This document shows positions 16,546 to 23,797 of a DNA stretch of 42,868 nt, in pieces; the stretch's first letter is position 1; each line of letters starts with the position of its first letter. The notes beneath the pieces are model-generated. The model was not told the DNA's origin and searched no databases. It worked only from the letters and a program-made list of their open reading frames with translations. Location of the stretch: contig JAFMLG010000007.1 in assembly GCA_017852335.1 (NCBI GenBank), positions 1-42,868 on the forward strand, in the 5' to 3' direction. Source of the stretch: Actinomycetota bacterium. GTDB lineage: Bacteria > Actinomycetota > Nitriliruptoria > Nitriliruptorales > Nitriliruptoraceae. The translations under genes were made by a program, and so were the position numbers.

Positions 16546-16573
16546 CGCGCGTTCAAACTTTGAGCGTACGCTC
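16544..16573. promoter_or_regulatory. Stacked palindromes in the fabD / membrane-protein divergent promoter
   Basis: Three perfect palindromes join end to end: AACGCGCGTT (16544-16553), TCAAACTTTGA (16553-16563) and GAGCGTACGCTC (16562-16573). The patch is markedly richer in A+T than its surroundings. The last palindrome contains TACGCT, a possible -10 that reads the same on both strands. FAS-II operons in actinobacteria are controlled by TetR-type FasR/MabR regulators, so an operator for such a repressor or activator is a reasonable guess, unproven here. Confidence 0.55.
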
Positions 16574-16591
16574 CAGGAGCGGGGAGGCGGG

Positions 16592-17020
16592 ATGGACGGG
16601 GTGCTGCTCGCGCAGGCGGCCGCGGGCTGGTTCCTGGCCGGCCTGTCCTGGACGGTCCAGCTCGTGAACTACCCGCTGATGGCCGTCGTCGGCCGGTCCG
16701 AGTTCCCCGCGTACGAGGCCGGACACGCCCCCCGCATGGCCGTCGCCGTCGGCCCGGCCTGGGCCGTGCAGGGCGCGACGACCCTCTGGCTGCTGCTCGC
16801 GCCCCCGGCCGGCGCGGCGACGTGGCTGATCGCGGCGGCCGCGGTGACCGCCGCCGTCCCGGTCCTGGTCACGCTGACCGTCAGCGTGCCGGCGCACGCC
16901 CGGCTCGCCCGCGGGTTCGACCCGGTCGTGCACCGTCGGCTCGTGCGGACGCACGCGCTGCGGACGCTCGGGTGGACGCTGCACGGCCTGGTCGCGCTGG
17001 CCCTGCTCGCGACCGCCTGA
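16592..17020 (+). CDS. Small integral membrane protein, unknown function
   Basis: This 142-residue protein shows four hydrophobic segments: about residues 5-27, 48-70, 71-92 and 118-140. A polar motif FDPVVHRRLVRTH sits before the last helix and WTVQLVNYPLM in the first. It resembles small actinobacterial membrane proteins of unknown function with conserved Gln/Asn/Tyr in helix 1 and His/Arg loops. I chose ATG 16592 because GGGGAGG precedes it and the upstream codons lie in the palindromic promoter. It is divergent from fabD and convergent with serA. No function is assigned. Confidence 0.75.
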   Translation: MDGVLLAQAAAGWFLAGLSWTVQLVNYPLMAVVGRSEFPAYEAGHAPRMAVAVGPAWAVQGATTLWLLLAPPAGAATWLIAAAAVTAAVPVLVTLTVSVPAHARLARGFDPVVHRRLVRTHALRTLGWTLHGLVALALLATA

Positions 17021-17026
17021 GGCGCG

Positions 17027-17062
17027 CCGGCCGGCCCGCGGGCGCGGCGGCCGGCCCGCGGC
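17027..17062. terminator. GC-rich hairpin between convergent genes
   Basis: The 48 bases between the membrane-protein gene and serA hold the 13-mer GGCCGGCCCGCGG twice, 20 bases apart (17029-17041 and 17049-17061). GCCGGCC and GGCCGGC can pair into a stem readable from both strands. No T-run is present. Position suggests a shared terminator, with modest support. Confidence 0.4.
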
Positions 17063-17068
17063 GCCGGC

Positions 17069-18652
17069 TCAGGGCAGGCTGATCGCCCGACCCTCGCGGG
17101 CGCCGATCCGGCCCGAGATGTCCGCCAGCACGTCCGGGGTCAGCGCCGCGTCGAGCGCCAGCGCCATGATCGCCTCGCTGCGGTCCGCCCGCCGTCCGAC
17201 CTGCGCGGCCGCGATGTTGACGCCGGCCTCGCCGCATCCCGTCCCGATGGTCCCGATGACGCCCGGGCGGTCCTCGTACCGGAAGAACGCCATGTGGGCG
17301 GTCGGCTCGACGTCGATCGGCGTGCCCCAGACCTCGACGATGCGGGCCCGGTCCCCCGGCTGCAGGACCGTGCCGGCGACGCGGACCGTCGAGCCGTCGC
17401 GCCGGACGCAGCTGGCCCGGATCAGCGAGACGTAGTCCTTCGACTGCGGGTCGTTGACCTCGCGGACGCTGATGCCGCGGTGCTCGGCCATGACGGGGGC
17501 GTTGACCAGCGTGACGGGCTCGCCCGAGGCCGCCGAGAGCAGCCCGCGCAGCACGCCGATGCCGAGGATGCGGCAGTCCGAGGCGGCGATCGCGCCGAGG
17601 AACTCGACGGTGATGCTGCCGGTGATGCCGTCGTCGGCGAGCGACGTCAGCATCCGACCGAGGTGGTCGGTCAGCGGGAGGAACGGCCGCAGCTCGTCGT
17701 CGAGCGGCCCGCCCTGCATGTTGATGGCCGACGGCACGAACTCGCCGGCCAGCGCGAGGTTCACGTACTCGGCGACCTGCGTGCCGGCCTTGTCCTGCGC
17801 CTCGTTTGTCGAGGCGCCGAGGTGCGGGGTGACGACGACGTTGTCCAGCCCGAACAGCGGGGAGTCGGTCGCCGGCTCCTTCGCGAAGACGTCGATCGCG
17901 GCGCCGCCGAGCCGGCCCTCGCGGAGCGCCTCGGCCAGCGCGGTCTCGTCGACCAGCCCGCCGCGGGCGACGTTCAGCAGCAGCGCGCCCGGCCGCATCA
18001 GCGCGAGCCGGTCGGCGTCCAGCAGGTTCGCGGTCTCGGGCGTCCGGGGCAGATGCACGGTGACGACGTCGGCCCGGGCCAGCACGGCCTCGACGGAGGG
18101 CAGCAGCTCGACGTCGAGCCGCGCCGCGCGCTCGGGCGAGATGAACGGGTCGTACGCGACGACGTCCATGCCGAAGGCCTGGAGCCGTTCGGTGACCAGC
18201 GCCCCGATGCGTCCGAGCCCCAGCACCCCGAGGGTCCGGCCGTACAGCTCGACGCCGGTCCAGCGGCTCCGCTCCCACCGGCCCGCGACCAGCGCGCCGT
18301 GGGCCTGCGGGACGTTGCGGGCCAGGGCCAGCAGCAGCGCGACGGTGTGCTCGGCTGCCGAGATGACGTTCGACTGCGGGGCGTTGCAGACGATGATGCC
18401 GCTGCGGGTCGCGGCGTCGACGTCGACGTTGTCGAGCCCGACGCCGGCCCGCGCGATGACCTTCAGGTTGCGGCCGGCGGCGACGACGTCCGCGTCGACC
18501 TGCGTCTGGGACCGCACGACGATCGCGTCGTACTCCCCGATGACCCGGAGCAGCTCGTCCTTCGCGAGGTCCGTCAGGACGTCGACGTCGTGGTCGACGG
18601 CCAGCGTCTCGACGCCCGCGGGGGCGAGGGGGTCGGCGACGAGGACCTTCAT
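17069..18652 (-). CDS. serA: D-3-phosphoglycerate dehydrogenase SerA
   Basis: SerA oxidises 3-phosphoglycerate, the first step to serine. The 527-residue protein is the long type: substrate/NAD domains with VLGLGRIGALVTERL near residues 145-159 and the catalytic Arg (NVARGGLVDE), Glu (FAKEPATDSPLF) and His (TPHLGAST), then an intervening allosteric domain (about 315-450) and a C-terminal ACT domain (from about 452, HMAFFRYEDRPGVIGTIG) for serine feedback. The length equals the M. tuberculosis type. It is 27 bases after the globin gene and is probably the last gene of the operon that starts at ilvB. Confidence 0.95.
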   Translation of the reverse strand: MKVLVADPLAPAGVETLAVDHDVDVLTDLAKDELLRVIGEYDAIVVRSQTQVDADVVAAGRNLKVIARAGVGLDNVDVDAATRSGIIVCNAPQSNVISAAEHTVALLLALARNVPQAHGALVAGRWERSRWTGVELYGRTLGVLGLGRIGALVTERLQAFGMDVVAYDPFISPERAARLDVELLPSVEAVLARADVVTVHLPRTPETANLLDADRLALMRPGALLLNVARGGLVDETALAEALREGRLGGAAIDVFAKEPATDSPLFGLDNVVVTPHLGASTNEAQDKAGTQVAEYVNLALAGEFVPSAINMQGGPLDDELRPFLPLTDHLGRMLTSLADDGITGSITVEFLGAIAASDCRILGIGVLRGLLSAASGEPVTLVNAPVMAEHRGISVREVNDPQSKDYVSLIRASCVRRDGSTVRVAGTVLQPGDRARIVEVWGTPIDVEPTAHMAFFRYEDRPGVIGTIGTGCGEAGVNIAAAQVGRRADRSEAIMALALDAALTPDVLADISGRIGAREGRAISLP

Positions 18653-18679
18653 GCGCGCTCCGCTCGGTGGGCCGGGAGC

Positions 18680-19108
18680 CTAACGCTGCGGCCCGTCACC
18701 CCCCGACGGACGGTCCGGCGGACCGGGCGTCGGCAGCCGGTTCACGAGCGTCGGCGTCGCGCGGCGGACGTACGTCTCGACCTCGGCGACGACGTCGTCG
18801 GGCCAGTCCTGCTCGGCCACGGCGGCCAGCATGTGCGTCGCCCATCGCAGCCCGGCCCCGGGGTCGATCGGGAACGGGGCGTGGCGCATCCGGAGCCTCG
18901 GGTGACCGCGCTCGTCGGCGTACACCGGACCGGCGCCGAAGTACTGGGCGAGGAACAGCGCCAGGCGGCGCTTCCCCGGCTCGAGGTCCTCGGGGTACAT
19001 CGGACGGAGGACCTCGTCGGTCTCGACGCGGGCGTAGAAGGCCTCGACCAGGCGGACGAACGCCGCGGGTCCCCCGGCCCGCTCGGCCGTGGTCGGCCCC
19101 TCGGTCAC
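18680..19108 (-). CDS. glbO: Group II truncated haemoglobin (trHbO/GlbO type)
   Basis: The 142-residue protein has group II truncated globin hallmarks: FYARVETDEVLRPMYPED at the start of the fold, the CD1 tyrosine in LFLAQYFGAG, the proximal histidine in RLRMRHAPFPI and the G8 tryptophan in GLRWATHML. Such proteins bind O2 and NO and are linked to respiration or oxidative/nitrosative protection. It starts at GTG 19108, overlapping the GNAT stop by 4 bases (19105-19108), so they are coupled. A proline-rich tail of about 20 residues follows the fold. Confidence 0.88.
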   Translation of the reverse strand: MTEGPTTAERAGGPAAFVRLVEAFYARVETDEVLRPMYPEDLEPGKRRLALFLAQYFGAGPVYADERGHPRLRMRHAPFPIDPGAGLRWATHMLAAVAEQDWPDDVVAEVETYVRRATPTLVNRLPTPGPPDRPSGGDGPQR

Positions 19109-19632
19109 AGCGCCCGCTCGAAGTACGCGATGTCGAGGTACGACCCGAACTTGTACGCGGCGCCGGTCAGCGTCCCCCGGTGCAGGAACCCCTGCGCGAG
19201 GTGGAACGCGACCGAGGCCTCGTTGGGCAGGGTCACGATCGCGAAGGCGCGGTGCATCCGACCCTCCTCCGCGAGGCGGGCGAACAGGGTGCGGTACAGC
19301 GCCGACCCGATGCCGCCGCGGCCCTCGTCGGGGGCGACGTAGATCGAGAGCTCCACCGAGCGGTCGTACGCCGGCTTGAGGCGGAACCGCTGGGTCTCGA
19401 CGTACCCGACGACGGATCCGGCCCGCTCCGCGACGAGCAGGTGGTACGGCCCGTCCCGGACCTCGGCGTCGTACCGGTCGCGCCACTCGCGCGGGGTCCG
19501 GACCTCGGTGCTGACCGTGACGGTCGTGCGGAGCGTGAAGTGCGTGAAGATCGCCGCGACGGCCGGGAGGTCGTCGGGCGTCGCAGCGCGGACCACGAGA
19601 TCCGTCGCGCCGTCCCGCGTCACCGCGTCCAT
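19105..19632 (-). CDS. GNAT N-acetyltransferase, phosphinothricin acetyltransferase-like
   Basis: This acetyl-CoA-dependent acetyltransferase of 175 residues matches the Pat/MddA-like GNAT branch: LVVRAATPDDLPAVAAIF at the start, FRLKPAYDRSVELSIYVAP and the acetyl-CoA loop EGRGGIGSALYRTL near residues 105-118, ending in YLDIAYFERAL. Members acetylate phosphinothricin, methionine sulfone/sulfoximine or amino acids; the substrate is not predictable. ATG 19632 is preferred; a GTG at 19647 overlaps the upstream plsC stop (GTGA) and would add 5 residues. It is coupled to the globin gene downstream. Confidence 0.85.
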   Translation of the reverse strand: MDAVTRDGATDLVVRAATPDDLPAVAAIFTHFTLRTTVTVSTEVRTPREWRDRYDAEVRDGPYHLLVAERAGSVVGYVETQRFRLKPAYDRSVELSIYVAPDEGRGGIGSALYRTLFARLAEEGRMHRAFAIVTLPNEASVAFHLAQGFLHRGTLTGAAYKFGSYLDIAYFERAL

Positions 19633-19643
19633 CGCCACCCCGC

Positions 19644-20462
19644 TCACGACGCGGTCCCGCGTCGGTCCGTCCGGCGCCGACGGCGCTCCAGGCGCCCGCG
19701 CCACCGCTCCTCGAGGGCGGCCAGCCGTGCGGTCGCCGCCGCGACGGTCGGCGCCCCGCCTCCGAGCCGGGCGGGGACCCACCGCGCCCCGGACGGTAGG
19801 CCGTCGGGGTACCGGTGCTGCAGACGGTCGAGCATGACGGCCATCTCGTCGCGGAGCTCCGCCGTGACGACGACCGGGTCGGCGTCGGCCGGCACGGTCC
19901 GCGCCGGGCCGTACGCGACGAGGACCGGCAGCCCCCACGCCGGTCGGTGGGGGCCGTACACCGGGAACGCCCGCTGGGTCCCCCAGGACACGGCCGGGAC
20001 GAGGGGTGCGCCGGCCAGCTGCGCCATGCGGACCGCCCCGGTCTTGAACGGCAGCAGCTCCAGCGACTCGGAGATCGTCTGCTCGGGCAGCACCCCGATC
20101 AGCTCGCCGCGGTGCAGCGCGTCGATCGCGGCCGAGAGCGCCCCCGCGCCGGCGCCGCGCTCGACGGGGATGTGCTCGGCGGCGCGCATGATCGTGCCGA
20201 GGACGGGCGTCCGGAACAGCGAGGCCTTCCCGAGCAGCCGGATCGGTCGGGCCAGCCGCTCGTACGGCGCGCGGCCGACGGTGAAGAAGTCGACGTAGCT
20301 GAGGTGGTTCGCGATCAGCACGGTCCCGCCGCGCGTCGGGACGTGCTCGAGCCCCTCTACCTCGATGCGCCACCGCAGCAGCCGCATGAGGCCGAACACG
20401 ACGGCGACGACCAGCCGGTAGAGCCGGCCGGGCCGCGGGGCGGCCGGGTCGGGACCGCTCAC
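19644..20462 (-). CDS. PlsC-like acyltransferase (second of a tandem pair)
   Basis: The 272-residue protein of the lysophospholipid acyltransferase family has an N-terminal hydrophobic segment (LYRLVVAVVFGLMRLL), the catalytic NHLSYVDFF (H-x4-D, near residue 52) and VPAVSWG. In place of the usual EGTRS-type motif it has LPEQTISESLELLPF near residues 120-134. It is clearly a paralogue of the gene just upstream: both share EQTISES, the LLPF block and a WVPARLGGG tail. GTG 20462 overlaps the upstream stop (GTGA). It probably acylates a glycerophospholipid or glycolipid; the substrate is unknown. Confidence 0.85.
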   Translation of the reverse strand: MSGPDPAAPRPGRLYRLVVAVVFGLMRLLRWRIEVEGLEHVPTRGGTVLIANHLSYVDFFTVGRAPYERLARPIRLLGKASLFRTPVLGTIMRAAEHIPVERGAGAGALSAAIDALHRGELIGVLPEQTISESLELLPFKTGAVRMAQLAGAPLVPAVSWGTQRAFPVYGPHRPAWGLPVLVAYGPARTVPADADPVVVTAELRDEMAVMLDRLQHRYPDGLPSGARWVPARLGGGAPTVAAATARLAALEERWRGRLERRRRRTDRRGTAS

Positions 20463-21283
20463 GCGCCGGCCCCGTCCGGCGCGGTGCCGTCCGGCGCGGT
20501 GCCGTCGCGGCCCTCGGCCCAGGCCCGGACCCGGGCCTCGTGCTCGGCCAGCACGTCGGCGTGGGTCCGGGCCCCGCCGCCGAGCCGCGCCGGGACCCAG
20601 GGCGCGCCCGCGGGCAGACCGTCGGGGTACGTCCCCTGGACCTCCGCGAGCGCGGCGGCCATCGCGTCCCGGAGCCGGGTGGTCAGGGCGGCGGCGTCCT
20701 CCCCCGGGCGCGGGGTCAGCGGCGGGAGGAAACGGGCGGTGACGGGCAGCCCCAGCATCCGGCGGCCGCGCCCGGTCTTCGTGAGGAACCGGTGCGAGCC
20801 CCAGCCGACGCAGGGGACGATCGGCGCGCCCGTCTCGATCGCGAGCCGGGCGACGCCGCTGCGGAACGGGAGCAGGTCGAAGGACTCGGAGATCGTCTGC
20901 TCGGGCGCGATCGAGACCAGGTCGCCGGCCCGCAGCGCGTCCACCGCGGCCGAGAGCGCACCGGCCCGCGCCGTCGTCGAGCCGCGATCGACGCAGATCG
21001 CGGCGATCCACCGCGTCACCCACCCGATCCACCGGCTGTCGCAGACCTCGCGCTTCGCGAGGAACCGCACCGGCCGCCGGAGCCGCAGGACCGGCCCCCA
21101 GGCCAGCATGATGAAGTCGGTGTAGCTGTGGTGGTTGAACGCGACCAGCCCGGGGCCGGACCGCGGGACGTGCTCCAGCCCCTGGACGTCGATGCGCCAC
21201 CGCGCCAGCCGGAACAGGGGCACGAGGATCGCGATGATGATCCGCCAGCGCCAGTCGATCCGCCGCGGGGCGGGCGTCGTCAT
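20459..21283 (-). CDS. PlsC-like acyltransferase (first of a tandem pair)
   Basis: The 274-residue protein carries the PlsC fold motifs FNHHSYTDFIML (H-x4-D, near residues 49-60), APEQTISESFDLLPF in the phosphate-motif position (near 131-145) and VPCVGWGS. A hydrophobic, basic N-terminus (RWRIIIAILVPLFRLARW) likely anchors it to the membrane. It begins 10 bases after ilvN with ATG 21283, so it shares the ilvBN transcript. The 3' end has a short repeated DGTAPDGTAPDG segment, coded by GC-rich repeats, that is absent from its paralogue. Confidence 0.85.
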   Translation of the reverse strand: MTTPAPRRIDWRWRIIIAILVPLFRLARWRIDVQGLEHVPRSGPGLVAFNHHSYTDFIMLAWGPVLRLRRPVRFLAKREVCDSRWIGWVTRWIAAICVDRGSTTARAGALSAAVDALRAGDLVSIAPEQTISESFDLLPFRSGVARLAIETGAPIVPCVGWGSHRFLTKTGRGRRMLGLPVTARFLPPLTPRPGEDAAALTTRLRDAMAAALAEVQGTYPDGLPAGAPWVPARLGGGARTHADVLAEHEARVRAWAEGRDGTAPDGTAPDGAGA

Positions 21284-21293
21284 GCCCGGCCGC

Positions 21294-21821
21294 TCACACG
21301 ACCCGGCGGATGCGGGCCCGGGAGCCGTCGCTGATGCTGCGACTGCCGCGCGAGAGCGAGATGGTCCCGCTGCGGACGAACTCGCGCACGCCGAACGGCC
21401 GGAGCAGGTCGAGCATCGCCTCGAGCTTCCGCGGGTTCCCCGCCGCCTCGATCGTGACGGTGTCGAGGCCGACGTCGACGACGCGGGCCCGGAACACGTC
21501 CGCGATCTCGATGATCCGCGACCGGGTCTCGGGTCCGGCGTCGACCTTGACGAGCTGCAGCTCGCGGGCGACGGCGTCGTCGCCGAGCTCGATGACCTTC
21601 AGCACGTGGACCAGCTTGTTCAGCTGCTTCACGATCTGCTCGAGCTGGACGGCCTCCGTGCCGACGACGATCGTGAGCCGCGAGACCGCGTCGTCCTCGG
21701 TCGGACCGACGGCGAGCGAGTGGATGTTGTAGCCGCGCCGGGCGAACATGCCCGAGATGCGGGCGAGGACGCCCGGGCGGTTCTCGACGAGGACCCCGAG
21801 GATGTGCCGGTCGCGCGCCAT
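21294..21821 (-). CDS. ilvN: Acetolactate synthase small (regulatory) subunit IlvN
   Basis: This 175-residue subunit activates IlvB and gives valine feedback inhibition. The N-terminal ACT domain starts HILGVLVENRPGVLARISGMF, includes GYNIHSLAVGPTED, and is followed by the C-terminal ALS-SS domain with FRARVVDVG and the ending GSRSISDGSRARIRRVV. Its ATG shares one base with the ilvB stop (TGATG). ilvC, which often follows ilvBN, is absent; PlsC-like genes come next. Confidence 0.94.
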   Translation of the reverse strand: MARDRHILGVLVENRPGVLARISGMFARRGYNIHSLAVGPTEDDAVSRLTIVVGTEAVQLEQIVKQLNKLVHVLKVIELGDDAVARELQLVKVDAGPETRSRIIEIADVFRARVVDVGLDTVTIEAAGNPRKLEAMLDLLRPFGVREFVRSGTISLSRGSRSISDGSRARIRRVV

Positions 21822-23584
21822 CACTCGCCCTCCACGCCGGCCGCGGCCAGCCGGCGCGCGTGCCACTCCTCGGCGGACTCGAGGACCTCGTCGTTCGACG
21901 CGCCGGACGGGACCATCGGGAACACCATCTCGTCGGGGTCGACGCGGAACTCGACGAGGACCGGGCGGTCGGTGATCGCCGCGGCCTTCTCGACCGTGGC
22001 GGCCAGGTCCTCGACCCGGTCGACGCGGAAGCCGGGGATGCCGTAGGCGTCCGCCAGCTTCATCAGGTCCGGGAGGTCCTGCGGCAGCGTCACCTGCGAG
22101 AGCCGGTCCTCGTAGAACAGGGTCTGCCACTGGCGGACCATGCCGAGGTACCCGTTGTTGATGACGCAGAACGCGACGGGGATGTCGTGCTGGACCGCGG
22201 TCGCCAGCTCCTGGAGCGTCATCTGGAAGCAGCCGTCCCCGTCGATCGCGACGACCGGGACGTCGCGGCCGACGCCGACCTTCGCCCCGATCGCGGCCGG
22301 CACGGCGAACCCCATCGTCCCGAGCCCGCCCGAGTTGATCCACTGCCCGCCGCGGGAGTACGGGATCAGCTGGCTGGCCCACATCTGGTGCTGGCCGACG
22401 CCGGCGACGTACACGGCGTCGTCGCCCCAGGCGGCGTGGATGGCCCGGATGGCCGTCTGGGGCTTCAGCACGCCCTCGTCGGGCTGCTCGCACCGCAGCG
22501 GGTGCGCCTCGGCCATCGCGGCGAGGTGCGCGCGCCAGGCGGCGACGTCGGGGACGGACTCGTCGCCCCGGCCCTTCGCGGCGAGGTCGTCGAGCAGCTC
22601 GAGCAGCTGCCCGAGCACGATCTTCACGTCACCGACCAGCGGGACGTCGGCCTCGCGGTTCTTCCCGATCTCGGCGGGGTCGACGTCGACGTGCACGACG
22701 CGGGCGTGCGGCGCGAACGCGTCGAGGCGACCCGTGACACGATCGTCGAACCGCGCCCCGAGGACGACCAGCAGGTCCGCCTCCTGCAGCGCCCGGATCG
22801 CGGTGTAGTGCCCGTGCATGCCGGGCATGCCGAGGGCCAGCTCGTGCGTGTCGGGGATCACCCCGCGGGCCATCAGCGTCGTGACGACCGGGAGCCCCAG
22901 CCGCTCGGCGAAGGCGCGGAGCTCGGCGTCGGCCCCGGCACGGACCAGACCGCCGCCGGCGTAGATGACGGGCCGTGTCGCGGCGCCGATCAGCTCGAGC
23001 GCCTCGCGGAGCATGCGGCCGTGACCGCGGACGGTCGGCCGGTACCCCGGCAGGTCGACGTCCGGGTCCCACTCCCACTCGACCGTCGCGTTCAGCACGT
23101 CCTTCGGGAGGTCGACGAGGACCGGACCCGGCCGGCCGGTGCGGGCGACGTGGAACGCCTCCTTGATGGCGTCCCGGATGCGGTCGGCGCTGCGGACCAG
23201 CTCGTTGTGCTTCGTGATCGGCATCGTGATGCCGGTGACGTCCGCCTCCTGGAAGGCGTCGGTGCCGATCGCGGTGCTCGCGACCTGTCCGGTGATCGCG
23301 AGGACCGGGATCGAGTCCATCATCGCGTCGGTGAGGCCCGTGACGAGGTTCGTCGCCGCCGGGCCGGAGGTGACGATGCAGACGCCGACCCGGCCGGTGG
23401 CGTGCGCGTACCCCTCGGCCATGTGGACCGCGCCCTGCTCGTGGCGGACGAGGACGTGGTGGATGCCGGCGTCGAGCAGCGTGTCGTAGGCCGGCATGAT
23501 GGCGCCGCCCGGGTAGCCGAACACGGTGTCGACGCCGAGCGCCTCGAGGGTCCGCATGACGGCCTCGGCCCCGGTGATCCGCAT
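21821..23584 (-). CDS. ilvB: Acetolactate synthase large (catalytic) subunit IlvB
   Basis: IlvB is the thiamine-diphosphate enzyme that makes acetolactate or acetohydroxybutyrate for valine, leucine and isoleucine. The 587-residue protein has the N-terminal FGYPGGAIMPAYD, the activating Glu in VRHEQGAVHMAEGYA (near residue 49), a central FAD-binding domain and the diphosphate motif VAIDGDGCFQMTLQEL to INNGYLGMVRQW near residues 445-482. ATG 23584 has GGAGG 8 bases upstream; that ribosome site can pair with the 5' arm of the leader hairpin. A leader peptide rich in Val and Leu codons precedes it. Confidence 0.95.
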   Translation of the reverse strand: MRITGAEAVMRTLEALGVDTVFGYPGGAIMPAYDTLLDAGIHHVLVRHEQGAVHMAEGYAHATGRVGVCIVTSGPAATNLVTGLTDAMMDSIPVLAITGQVASTAIGTDAFQEADVTGITMPITKHNELVRSADRIRDAIKEAFHVARTGRPGPVLVDLPKDVLNATVEWEWDPDVDLPGYRPTVRGHGRMLREALELIGAATRPVIYAGGGLVRAGADAELRAFAERLGLPVVTTLMARGVIPDTHELALGMPGMHGHYTAIRALQEADLLVVLGARFDDRVTGRLDAFAPHARVVHVDVDPAEIGKNREADVPLVGDVKIVLGQLLELLDDLAAKGRGDESVPDVAAWRAHLAAMAEAHPLRCEQPDEGVLKPQTAIRAIHAAWGDDAVYVAGVGQHQMWASQLIPYSRGGQWINSGGLGTMGFAVPAAIGAKVGVGRDVPVVAIDGDGCFQMTLQELATAVQHDIPVAFCVINNGYLGMVRQWQTLFYEDRLSQVTLPQDLPDLMKLADAYGIPGFRVDRVEDLAATVEKAAAITDRPVLVEFRVDPDEMVFPMVPSGASNDEVLESAEEWHARRLAAAGVEGE

Positions 23585-23620
23585 GGTGACGACCTCCAGG
23601 TCCCCGGCCCCTTCACGACG

Positions 23621-23643
23621 GGACCTCCCGTCGAGGGAGGTCC
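23621..23643 (-). promoter_or_regulatory. Second leader hairpin with possible ilvB ribosome-site switch
   Basis: On the RNA strand GGACCTCCC pairs perfectly with GGGAGGTCC over a 5-base loop (9 bp). The 5' arm contains GACCTCC, the exact 7-base complement of GGAGGTC that holds the ilvB ribosome site (23591-23597). The arm can therefore pair either with its own 3' partner or with the ribosome site, which would give a translational switch. This is read from complementarity; no folding energy was calculated. Confidence 0.55.
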
Positions 23644-23669
23644 GCGCGCGTCGGGAGGGGACGCGCGCG
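23643..23669 (-). promoter_or_regulatory. First leader hairpin directly after the ilvB leader peptide
   Basis: CGCGCGCGTC (5' arm, 23669-23660) pairs perfectly with GACGCGCGCG (23652-23643) around CCCTCCC. The stem starts at the base after the leader-peptide stop and meets the second hairpin at its last base, so stalled and free ribosomes would favour different structures. This is the layout of a ribosome-mediated attenuator; the T-run of a classic terminator is missing. Confidence 0.65.
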
Positions 23670-23738
23670 CTAGGGCAGTACGAGGAGTCCGCGCAGGACG
23701 GCGGTCCGGCGCGCGGTGAGGACGACCCGCTGGCGCAT
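23670..23738 (-). CDS. ilvB leader peptide (22 aa, Val/Leu-rich)
   Basis: ATG 23738 opens a 22-codon frame ending TAG at 23670. It begins MRQRVVLT and ends AVLRGLLVLP, with four Val and five Leu codons, clustered before the stop. It lies 85 bases upstream of ilvB and is followed at once by two perfect hairpins. Leader peptides of this kind ahead of ilvB are known from comparative analysis of actinobacteria, where ribosome stalling at Val/Leu/Ile codons controls the operon. The ribosome site is weak (CGGGGGT). It should have no function beyond sensing charged tRNA. Confidence 0.72.
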   Translation of the reverse strand: MRQRVVLTARRTAVLRGLLVLP

Positions 23739-23760
23739 GGGACCCCCGGTGACGCGGAGC

Positions 23761-23779
23761 GGCGGCCGCTGCGGCCGCC
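23761..23779. repeat. 19-base palindrome upstream of the ilvB leader
   Basis: GGCGGCCGC, a single T, and GCGGCCGCC form a perfect inverted repeat between the dxs stop and the ilvB leader peptide. It could end dxs transcripts or form the first structure of the ilvB 5' leader, since it lies downstream of the proposed -10. Confidence 0.5.
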
Positions 23780-23787
23780 TCGGGCTG

Positions 23788-23793
23788 AGCATA
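23788..23793 (-). promoter_or_regulatory. Candidate -10 element of the ilvB operon
   Basis: TATGCT on the minus strand fits TAnnnT and lies just after the dxs stop, about 50 bases before the leader-peptide ATG. No convincing -35 is seen. It would put the start of transcription near 23781. Confidence 0.4.
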
Positions 23794-23797
23794 GCCC

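Noticed and set aside
21860-23719. Plus-strand frame of 619 codons opposite ilvB
   Set aside because: It is a shadow of ilvB, whose motifs are complete on the minus strand.
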